The notes under the pieces: generated by a model
The model's database searches: none
What the model was told of the DNA's origin: nothing
The model's input: the letters and a program-made list of their open reading frames with translations, nothing else
Source of the DNA: an uncultured Microcoleaceae cyanobacterium
GTDB lineage: Bacteria > Cyanobacteriota > Cyanobacteriia > Cyanobacteriales > Microcoleaceae
NCBI GenBank assembly: GCA_938083405.1
Contig: CALKCV010000548.1
Location: 1 to 5,738 of the forward strand
DNA: 5,738 nucleotides
Direction of reading: 5' to 3'
Made by a program: the position numbers and the translations under genes
Part shown: positions 1 to 4,453 of the stretch, piece after piece
Numbering within the stretch: position 1 is the first letter of the stretch
Layout: every line of letters begins with the position of its first letter

Positions 1-38
1 GCCAGAAACCCGGTTTCTCAAAGAAACCGGGTTTCTTA
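1..38. repeat. Perfect inverted repeat of the AGAAACCCGGTTTCT family
   Basis: Arms at 4-18 and 22-36 are perfect reverse complements (15 bp) around a CAA loop. Each arm is itself an odd palindrome, AGAAACC-C-GGTTTCT, so either a long hairpin or two small ones could form. Related copies lie at 3004-3020, 3079-3116 and 3145-3161. The repeat sits 23 nt beyond the stop codon of the DUF3143 gene on the minus strand and could act as a 3' hairpin for that transcript, but no U-tract follows on that side within the window. Confidence 0.9.
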
Positions 39-60
39 GATTTCAGCAACTAGCCGCGAT

Positions 61-333
61 TTAAGGCCCGGAAAAAATTGCTTCTTGAATGTCTTGTCTG
101 CTCAGAGAATATTTAAAAGACCTTTGAATATCTTTACCATCACCGCCAAAATTAAAATAGCGCACGGTTAATTGTTCGACATCCAAGCATAATTCAGCTT
201 CCCAATTTGGTTTTTCGACCCGCCAAGAATTTAATTTTTCGCGGTTTTGCTGGCATCCTTGACTTATTAGCCATCCCTCTATTTTTGGTAGGGGATGATT
301 GTACAATGGTGTTTCTGGTGGAGGTAGGCTCAT
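61..333 (-). CDS. DUF3143 family protein
   Basis: This encodes a 90-residue soluble protein recognised as the cyanobacterial DUF3143 family, whose biochemical function is unknown. Recognisable features are an N-terminal TPLYNHPLP segment (residues 8-16), a WRVEKPNWEAEL block (37-48), a predicted strand LTVRYF (55-60), and the C-terminal RSFKYSLSRQDI...FSGP block (71-90). There is no signal peptide or membrane segment. It starts with ATG 7 nt after the J-domain gene's stop codon. The gap has no Shine-Dalgarno sequence (TAA followed by CAACAAC), so translation coupled to the upstream gene is likely. The tight spacing suggests one operon, and by inference a role alongside the membrane J-domain protein. 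The length is normal for the family as I know it, and the frame is intact. Confidence 0.85.
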   Translation of the reverse strand: MSLPPPETPLYNHPLPKIEGWLISQGCQQNREKLNSWRVEKPNWEAELCLDVEQLTVRYFNFGGDGKDIQRSFKYSLSRQDIQEAIFSGP

Positions 334-340
334 GTTGTTG

Positions 341-928
341 TTATTTAGGATTGGATAGGGTATTAATTTCTGGTTCTAAGTTTTTAGCTTTCTTTTCTGT
401 CTTTATAGAATAAAAATTATTGTAATCCGCAGCAGTGCTTCCCGAGGGGATAATCGGTCCAAAACTAACATCGGGACGGGTTAAACCAATAGCGATCGCT
501 AAAATCAAACATCCAATTAAAGTTAAACCCATGAGGAACAAAACAAAAATTTCTCCCGGAGATAAGGGTCTATCTGTAGGGTCTAAATAAGCAGAATTAT
601 TGCTATAAATTGGTTCCTTATAGTCGCGCAGCGATTCTCTATCGCTATAATAAGAACGTTGTTTTTGCTCGTAAATTAACCTTTTTTGGGGATTAGTTAG
701 AGTTGCATAAGCTTCGTTAAGTTCTTGGAATTTAGCAGTAGCGATCGCCTCTGGTAATTCAGTAGTATCTGGATGGTACCGCTTGCTCAATTCCCGATAA
801 GCCTTCCGAATGTCAGCGACGGAAGCCCTATAATTCACTCCCAACACTTCATAATAACTAGATGCCTGGCTAGTTAACCCAGGCCTATCTCGATTTTTAT
901 TTTGCGAACTTGCCTCCTTTCTACTCAC
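341..928 (-). CDS. Membrane-anchored J-domain (DnaJ-like) co-chaperone
   Basis: This 195-residue protein has an N-terminal J domain (about residues 24-91) with the invariant HPD at 52-54 (KRYHPDTT), the motif that stimulates the ATPase of Hsp70/DnaK. A charged linker follows, then one strongly hydrophobic segment (about 125-149) and a polar tail of about 45 residues. It lacks the Gly/Phe region, zinc finger and substrate-binding domains of true DnaJ. It is best read as a specialised recruiter holding DnaK at a membrane, with the J domain in the cytoplasm; the choice of thylakoid or plasma membrane cannot be read here. The start is GTG at 926-928: an in-frame TGA lies three codons upstream and no other start precedes the J domain. 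A perfect AAAGGAGG (913-920) lies inside the coding region with no start codon at usable distance. The DUF3143 gene follows 7 nt downstream. Confidence 0.9.
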   Translation of the reverse strand: MSRKEASSQNKNRDRPGLTSQASSYYEVLGVNYRASVADIRKAYRELSKRYHPDTTELPEAIATAKFQELNEAYATLTNPQKRLIYEQKQRSYYSDRESLRDYKEPIYSNNSAYLDPTDRPLSPGEIFVLFLMGLTLIGCLILAIAIGLTRPDVSFGPIIPSGSTAADYNNFYSIKTEKKAKNLEPEINTLSNPK

Positions 929-1163
929 CGAAACTCACCAAATTTGTTAATAATTTTTACTTTTTTCTACCGTTAAAATTGAATGCCGATCGCCTTCTCG
1001 TTCGAACCGTTTACTGCTTTTTGGAAGTTTGGTACTAGCACTGCGCGATCCAGTTAAAATCAAACTTCGACCTCATATCAAGTCACATTAAATGACCGCG
1101 CGGAAAAACAAGAGATTTAAAAAAGCAAAGCTAGTCAAATCAATGGTTATTAGCCTTGAACCC
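929..1163. other. Non-coding gap between the J-domain gene and the ClC gene
   Basis: These 235 nt separate the J-domain gene start from the heptamer array at the ClC 3' end, with both genes on the minus strand. The promoter of the J-domain operon should lie here. The AT-rich stretch 931-980 is a plausible place, but no convincing -35/-10 pair is visible. A CCGCGCGG palindrome lies at 1096-1103. I see no ORF, tRNA or clear terminator. Confidence 0.5.
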
Positions 1164-1198
1164 AATTGTTAATTGTCAATTGTTAATTGTTAATTGAT
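1164..1198. repeat. Heptamer tandem array (AATTGTT)n
   Basis: Five consecutive 7-nt units: AATTGTT, AATTGTC, AATTGTT, AATTGTT and a degenerate AATTGAT. This is the form of the STRR heptamer repeats of filamentous cyanobacteria. The array overlaps the end of the ClC gene, and that gene's TAA (1190-1192) and last Asn codon lie inside it. Adjacent units create TTAA, which reads TAA on both strands, and a 7-nt period puts such stops in every frame. Confidence 0.9.
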
Positions 1199-2698
1199 CT
1201 CGGAATCCTTAGCTGCTAGTTTTTCCTCATTGTTGGAAATAGCTTCGGCAATTTTACCGTTTAAAGAAGTTTCCCAATCTAACAAAGGTTCTATTTTTTT
1301 ACCTTGGTTATTGAGGTTTACATCAAGACCCATTTGGTGCAGATTAAGATTTTCCCCCGCTCCCCCAGCGTAAGATTCTACCAACCAAACGCTCAATCCT
1401 ACAGCCAACATCAAAGGTAAAACGATCCGATAATCTCGGGTCATTTCAAATAACAATAGTATGGAGGTTAGGGGGGCCTTTGCGCTACTGGCTAATACTG
1501 CTGCCATTCCTACCATGGCATAAGCCGGAGGGCCGGCAATGATGGTATTAATTCCTGGCAAGGTTGCTAGTAGCTTACAGTAAGCAGAGCCCGCCGAAGC
1601 ACCCAGAAACATTGCCGGGGCAAAGATGCCACCTACTAAACCGCTACCGAGACAGACCGCAGTCACGATGGTTTTTACCACCAGCAGTATTAGTAATAAT
1701 GATAGAGAAAATTCTACATCTTCCAGCATTGCCTCGATGGTATCGTAGCCCACTCCCAGGATTTGAGGCCATTGCAACCCCGCTAAACCCACGCAAGCGC
1801 CCCCAATGGCGGGACAAAGCCATCGAGGCAGCCGTCCGAGCCAAGTCAAGCCCTTTATTTGACCGAGAAAAGCGCCTTCTCCCAGTTTAATGCTTTTTGT
1901 GTAGGCCATGGATACCCCGCAGGCTAATAGACCTAATCCTATATAAAGGGGTAATTCCAGAGGACTGCGGACTTCGTACGTTGGCAGGGCAAAGGCAGGC
2001 TGACCTCCCAAGCATAGTTGAGCGATCCAGGCAGCCACTACTGCGGCCAATAACACGACGCTGACTGAAGTGGTGCTAAAGGTCGTTGCGAGTACGACTT
2101 CCAGAGCAAAAAATACCCCGGCTATGGGCGCGTTAAATCCTGCGGCTATCCCCGCAGCAGCACCGGCACCTAAAAGCAAGCGCTGTCGCTGTTGGGATAT
2201 TTTAAGTATTTGCCCTAATAATATGGCAAAATTTGCCCCGATTTCTACGTTTGGGGCCGCCTAACCTAGAGAAGCGCCGCTACCTAGAGAAACGGCGGCG
2301 GCCATGGTTTTGCCCAGGGGTCGTAGGGGGGATATTTGGGGAGTGGTTGGGTTATCGGTTATAAGGCTGTTAATTCCGGGGCCGAAATCCCCCCAACACC
2401 AGCGCATTAGCCCAACTATTAAGCCTCCAAGGGTGGGGATGCAGGCTAGGGTCCAAGGACCGCTGGTATAGATTGCTCCCATGAGGCGATCGAGCATTAG
2501 GTAGTGGATTAGTTTTATTAGCTCTTGAAATATGACTATGCTTATGCCAGTAAATCCGCCTATTGTTATTGAGATTATTAATAAAATTGTTTGCGGGTTT
2601 CGATTTAGAGCTTCGGGTAGATCGTACGAGAAAGATAGGCGATTTCCTGGTTTTTGCGAAGGCGCCGATAGATCGTCGGAAGGCGGTGGGGAGGTCAT
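1190..2698 (-). pseudogene. ClC-family chloride channel/transporter, interrupted by in-frame TAG
   Basis: This is a voltage-gated chloride channel family (ClC) membrane protein of 502 codons if read through the stop. Codon 146 (2261-2263) is TAG; residues 1-145 and 147-502 are in the same frame, so no frameshift is involved. Family motifs: GPGI at 106-109 (the GSGIP filter motif, with Pro for Ser), LGSGASLG at 138-145 just before the stop, then AAPNVEIG instead of the expected EGPxVEIG, an AGFNAPIAG helix (about 186-194), and GGIFAP at about 356-361 (the GxFxP filter). Many hydrophobic helices follow the ClC plan, and there is no CBS or Usp domain. The gating glutamate before GP is Ala (codon 148), so even read-through would give a gate mutant. 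The start is ATG at 2696-2698 with GAAGGA (2708-2713) 9 nt upstream. The last codons and the stop lie in a heptamer array. A sequencing error or suppressor tRNA is possible; most likely it is a recent pseudogene. Confidence 0.85.
2252..2269 (-). other. Disrupted ClC gating motif with premature amber codon
   Basis: The codons read CTA GGT TAG GCG GCC CCA, that is L-G-stop-A-A-P, where ClC proteins normally carry L-G-x-E-G-P. Three neighbouring positions therefore depart from the family (x to stop, E to A, G to A), while the flanking SGASLG and PNVEIG are normal. A clustered change of this kind is more like a small local rearrangement, several substitutions or a base-calling problem than a single nonsense mutation. 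Confidence 0.85.
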
Positions 2699-2707
2699 TT
2701 TTGGGGT

Positions 2708-2713
2708 TCCTTC
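2708..2713 (-). promoter_or_regulatory. Shine-Dalgarno sequence of the ClC gene
   Basis: GAAGGA on the minus strand, separated by 9 nt from the ATG at 2696-2698. It supports this start over internal ones. Confidence 0.65.
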
Positions 2714-2728
2714 GGGGTTAAATATTAA

Positions 2729-2757
2729 TTTTTAGAGAACGCTTTTTTATTTGTAAA
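2729..2757 (-). promoter_or_regulatory. Candidate sigma70-type promoter for the ClC gene
   Basis: On the minus strand, TTTACA (2752-2757, five of six matches to TTGACA) is followed after 17 nt by TAAAAA (2729-2734, four of six matches to TATAAT). This lies about 30 nt upstream of the ClC start. The surrounding DNA is very AT-rich, so chance matches are likely. Confidence 0.35.
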
Positions 2758-2806
2758 TCTATTTTTTTGTTCTATCTGTTTTTTATTTGTGTTGCAATTC
2801 TAACTA

Positions 2807-2933
2807 AAATTGCTGGGGGCATCTCAGAGAAAGCAAAAATAGAATATTCCGTTTTCCCCATTACCGTTTTCCCCATTACCAAAAAGCGTCAAGTTTTTGG
2901 CTCTCTTCAAAATTGAGATGCACCCAAATTGCT
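2807..2933. mobile_element. MITE-like element with 8-bp target site duplication
   Basis: The element proper is 2815-2925 (111 bp). Its ends are GGGGGCATCTCA (2815-2826) and TGAGATGCACCC (2914-2925), which are inverted repeats matching at 11 of 12 positions. The similarity continues loosely inward: GAGAAAGCAAAAA on the left and GAGAGCCAAAAA on the right when read from its end. Immediately outside lie perfect direct copies of AAATTGCT (2807-2814 and 2926-2933), an 8-bp target duplication. The inside holds no ORF, only a doubled 15-mer, so it must depend on a transposase elsewhere in the genome. I cannot name the parent insertion-sequence family from the ends alone. Confidence 0.8.
2849..2878. 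repeat. Two tandem copies of a 15-mer inside the MITE
   Basis: CCGTTTTCCCCATTA occurs twice back to back (2849-2863 and 2864-2878), perfectly conserved, with the next two bases (CC) continuing the pattern. It lies in the middle of the MITE-like element and may vary in copy number between element copies. Confidence 0.9.
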
Positions 2934-2950
2934 GTTTTTTATAGCAATTT
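2926..2950. repeat. Small inverted repeat AAATTGCT / AGCAATTT
   Basis: An 8-bp stem (2926-2933 with 2943-2950) encloses the loop GTTTTTTAT. The left arm is also the right-hand target duplication of the MITE. Removing the element and one duplication leaves this hairpin intact, so it was probably the insertion target. Confidence 0.75.
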
Positions 2951-3003
2951 GTAGCTAGTTCAAATCATATAGCAATCCGTGCGGGGATTACGATCGATGT
3001 GGA

Positions 3004-3020
3004 GCCAGAAACCCGGTTTC
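3004..3020. repeat. Half copy of the AGAAACCCGGTTTC repeat
   Basis: GCCAGAAACCCGGTTTC matches the first 17 bases of the repeat at 1-38 exactly, then diverges at GGGG. It is a single arm, without the second inverted arm. Confidence 0.85.
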
Positions 3021-3078
3021 GGGGACGATACCTTCGCCAAAATAAAAATACCTACAAGTTTTAGGGCGTTCCTCGCTC

Positions 3079-3116
3079 GCCAGAAACCCGGTTTTTTCAA
3101 AAAACCGGGTTTCTTA
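3079..3116. repeat. Full inverted-repeat copy of the AGAAACCCGG family
   Basis: It shares the frame GCCAGAAACCCGGTTT...AAACCGGGTTTCTTA with the repeat at 1-38 and has the same total length (38 nt). Arms 3082-3097 and 3099-3114 pair perfectly over 16 bp. The inner part differs from copy one (TTTTTT and AAAAAA instead of TTTCT and AGAAA), and the changes are complementary on the two arms, so the hairpin has been kept while the sequence changed. Confidence 0.9.
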
Positions 3117-3144
3117 AATCTCGATGCCCGCGTTGGTATTGTTT

Positions 3145-3161
3145 AAGAAGCCGGGTTTCTG
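3145..3161. repeat. Diverged half copy of the AGAAACCGGGTTTCT repeat
   Basis: AAGAAGCCGGGTTTCTG carries one substitution (A to G) relative to the right arm of the repeat at 22-36. It is the fourth family member in the window and the third within 160 nt. Confidence 0.8.
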
Positions 3162-3246
3162 CCGCGCGAAGAAGTCTTACGAAAATCTGATTCGTTTCAA
3201 GTAAAATAGAGCTGCGACTTTTATTCTTTAAACCCTAGAACTCACC

Positions 3247-3500
3247 ATGAAACAAATTACCCTTGCTGAACTTCCCGAACTCGTCCAAAACCTAATTAAC
3301 CAAACCCTCAAAACAGGCAAACTCCTTACCATCACACAAAATGGTATTCCCTTTGCCGCCATTTCCCCCATCCAGAAAAAATCCCTTCTGCAAACCTTTC
3401 TACTCTCGAACCCTTAGATGAAGACTTTGCAGACGTAGATGAAGGATTATTACCTCTAGATGATATTGAGTTTCAAAAATTACTTATTTATACTTATTAG
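3247..3500 (+). pseudogene. Phd/YefM-like antitoxin with frameshift
   Basis: The ATG frame (3247-3417) gives 56 residues. It opens with MKQITLAELPELVQNLI and continues with the strand-turn ITQNGIPFAAISPI, the pattern of Phd/YefM-type antitoxin DNA-binding domains of cyanobacterial VapBC pairs. The frame ends early at TAG (3415-3417). A shift near 3396-3399 (consistent with loss of one base) restores an acidic tail, STLEPLDEDF then DVDEGLLPLDDIEF, which runs to TAG at 3498-3500. This tail is the type that wraps the toxin, and the repaired protein would be about 84 residues. The frame runs straight into the PIN toxin remnant, with overlap, as in intact pairs. No Shine-Dalgarno sequence is evident. 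The product as read lacks its toxin-neutralising tail. Confidence 0.75.
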
Positions 3501-3686
3501 ATACAAACATCATCTCTGAGTTAATTAAAAACCCCAGAGATAAAATTTTATAAAAAATTTAAGAATAACGATCTATTAATTGCTGCCCATGCTCTGACAT
3601 TAAATCTAACCGTATTTACAAACAATGTTCGTGAATTTTGCCGCGTTCCTAATTTAACAGTAGAAAACTGGCTCGACTCCGATTAA
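3485..3686 (+). pseudogene. vapC: VapC-like PIN-domain toxin remnant with central deletion
   Basis: Two pieces of one PIN-domain ribonuclease survive in different frames. The N-terminal piece (3485-3553) reads YLYLLDTNIISELIKNP, with the first metal-binding Asp in LLDTN (3500-3502), and stops at TAA. The C-terminal piece (about 3555-3686) reads NNDLLIAAHALTLNL, then FTNNVREFCRVPNLTVENWL, ending at TAA; it holds the late Asp of NDLLIAA and the TNN position. Intact VapC toxins are about 130 residues. About 65 are left, so about half, including the expected second catalytic Glu, has been lost. No ATG, GTG or TTG precedes the first piece in frame. The gene cannot make an active nuclease. Assignment to VapC is firm from the two end motifs. 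Confidence 0.8.
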
Positions 3687-3734
3687 ATTAGTTAGTTTTC
3701 AAAAACTGGCTATTCCTTATTGGTTAGCTGAAAA

Positions 3735-3775
3735 AGCGATCGCCCTTCTCATAATTAAAAATAAGGGCGATCGCT
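3735..3775 (-). terminator. Rho-independent terminator built on HIP1 octamers
   Basis: The arms AGCGATCGCCCTT (3735-3747) and AAGGGCGATCGCT (3763-3775) pair perfectly over 13 bp around a 15-nt loop. On the minus strand the stem is followed by TTTTT (3731-3735, the first T being the pairing partner of the stem base), 19 nt after the ribbon-helix-helix gene. Each arm contains a full GCGATCGC (3736-3743 and 3767-3774). On the plus strand it also lies 48 nt past the VapC remnant, but only a weak T-rich run follows there. Confidence 0.8.
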
Positions 3776-3793
3776 ACTTTATTCTGCCGATCC

Positions 3794-4021
3794 TTAATCG
3801 TTCCATTCTCCTCTGGGAGGGATAGGCGGGTTGCGCTGTAGGGTTAGGGCCAGTTCGTCTTCGGGAAGCCCCCCTCTGAGCCATTGACGTAAAGCGCTTT
3901 CGATCACTTTGCTCGGATCGTTCGTCAAATGTTGTACTTGCTCCAACAAGTCGGAATCTAGGTGTACGGATACTTCTACCTTTTCTGGCGTCGCTGACTG
4001 CTTGACTTGACTTTCGTTCAT
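3794..4021 (-). CDS. Ribbon-helix-helix (CopG/CcdA-like) DNA-binding protein, probable orphan antitoxin
   Basis: This encodes a 75-residue protein. After a polar lead it shows the ribbon-helix-helix layout: strand VEVSVHLD (about residues 15-22), helix SDLLEQVQHL (23-32), a turn NDPS (34-37), and helix KVIESALRQWL (38-48). A Pro-rich acidic tail follows (GLPEDELALTLQRNPPIPPRGEWND begins at residue 51). Such proteins bind operators as dimers, and the tail could be a partner-binding segment as in CcdA-type antitoxins. No toxin gene follows: the transcript meets a terminator 19 nt later, and the converging neighbour is an unrelated dead VapBC pair. It may instead be a lone regulator. The ATG at 4019-4021 is supported by AAGGAG (4031-4036) with a 9-nt spacer. 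The frame is intact, in contrast to its neighbours. Confidence 0.75.
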   Translation of the reverse strand: MNESQVKQSATPEKVEVSVHLDSDLLEQVQHLTNDPSKVIESALRQWLRGGLPEDELALTLQRNPPIPPRGEWND

Positions 4022-4030
4022 GGAAATTCG

Positions 4031-4036
4031 CTCCTT
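4031..4036 (-). promoter_or_regulatory. Shine-Dalgarno sequence of the ribbon-helix-helix gene
   Basis: AAGGAG on the minus strand, 9 nt from the ATG. Its upstream edge overlaps the first unit of the TTAGATT heptamer array, so a change in array copy number would alter the leader directly next to the ribosome site. Confidence 0.75.
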
Positions 4037-4059
4037 AGATTTTAGATTTTAGATTTTAG
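4035..4059. repeat. Heptamer tandem array (TTAGATT)n
   Basis: Three perfect TTAGATT units (4035-4041, 4042-4048, 4049-4055) followed by a partial TTAG. This is a second, unrelated STRR-type heptamer, located in the leader of the ribbon-helix-helix gene. Confidence 0.9.
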
Positions 4060-4118
4060 CCTTAAGATTGCCACTTTATCTGGCCAAAGCCACCGGGTAA
4101 AAACGGCCAAGTTTTAAT

Positions 4119-4148
4119 ATTGTATCGAATCTTACATTTTTTGGGCAA
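4119..4148 (-). promoter_or_regulatory. Candidate promoter of the ribbon-helix-helix gene
   Basis: On the minus strand TTGCCC (4143-4148) and TACAAT (4119-4124) are separated by 18 nt, matching the -35 and -10 consensus at four and five of six positions. The predicted leader would be about 90 nt long and would include the TTAGATT array. Confidence 0.4.
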
Positions 4149-4213
4149 CTTTTATTCTAAAAGCGCGGTTTGCTGCCATAAATATATTCTGGGACAGGGG
4201 CGACTCAGAAAGG

Positions 4214-4240
4214 ATTCGCCATTCGCCATTCGCCATTCCC
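4214..4240. repeat. Heptamer tandem array (ATTCGCC)n
   Basis: Three perfect ATTCGCC units (4214-4220, 4221-4227, 4228-4234) and a degenerate fourth (ATTCCC, one base short). This is the third heptamer array in the window, with a sequence unlike the other two, in the lepA / ribbon-helix-helix divergent region. Confidence 0.9.
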
Positions 4241-4404
4241 CAGACGATCGACTTGAAGAAGCATTTTTAATGGGTAAGAAATTCAATAGCACAGATTAAG
4301 AACTTTGTCAAGATTTTAGGAAAATCCGTGCAAGTCTAGCTTCGGCGGCGCGGAGGATCGCTATATGCCTTATTACCAAAAATATTAAAATATGTTAAGA
4401 AAAT

Positions 4405-4413
4405 TGGTATAAT
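4405..4413 (+). promoter_or_regulatory. Extended -10 promoter of lepA
   Basis: A consensus TATAAT (4408-4413) is preceded by TGG, giving the extended -10 form TGnTATAAT. A weak -35 (TTAAAA, 4385-4390, four of six) lies 17 nt upstream. Transcription would start near 4420, giving a leader of about 34 nt. Confidence 0.65.
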
Positions 4414-4453
4414 CGAGCCAGGCGATGAAACTGCCTAGCGAAAAAAAAATCTT

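Larger units (their letters stand above)
2951..3246. other. Repeat-rich non-coding region before the toxin-antitoxin remnant
   Basis: This stretch contains no plausible gene. Its recognisable content is three copies of the AGAAACCCGG repeat family and a second TATAGCAAT word (2970-2978), similar to the one at 2942-2948. Near the right end a TAAAAT (3202-3207) could be a -10 box for the antitoxin remnant, but no good -35 precedes it. Confidence 0.5.
4060..4453. other. Divergent intergenic region between the ribbon-helix-helix gene and lepA
   Basis: These 394 nt contain the upstream signals of both divergent genes and an ATTCGCC heptamer array. No ORF with recognisable content, tRNA or riboswitch-like structure is visible. 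A stretch at 4341-4360 is GC-rich (CTTCGGCGGCGCGGAGG) but forms no clear hairpin. Confidence 0.5.

Noticed and set aside
1..38. Rho-independent terminator of the J-domain/DUF3143 operon
   Set aside because: The hairpin is strong, but no T tract follows it on the minus strand inside the window, and the same repeat occurs away from gene ends at 3004-3161.
1564..1890. Plus-strand ORF of 108 codons opposite the ClC gene
   Set aside because: It lies entirely antisense to well-conserved ClC coding sequence, has no Shine-Dalgarno sequence and an arbitrary composition rich in Pro and Arg; it is a shadow frame.
1190..2179. Downstream half of ClC as an independent gene starting at 2179
   Set aside because: The first codon would be TTG encoding a conserved Leu in mid-helix. 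The piece would lack the first filter motif and several helices, and no Shine-Dalgarno sequence precedes it.
2815..2925. Full insertion sequence
   Set aside because: At 111 bp with no ORF, it cannot encode a transposase; only a non-autonomous element is supported.
4035..4240. Possible CRISPR array
   Set aside because: The repeats are 7 nt long and directly adjacent without spacers, and no cas genes are present.
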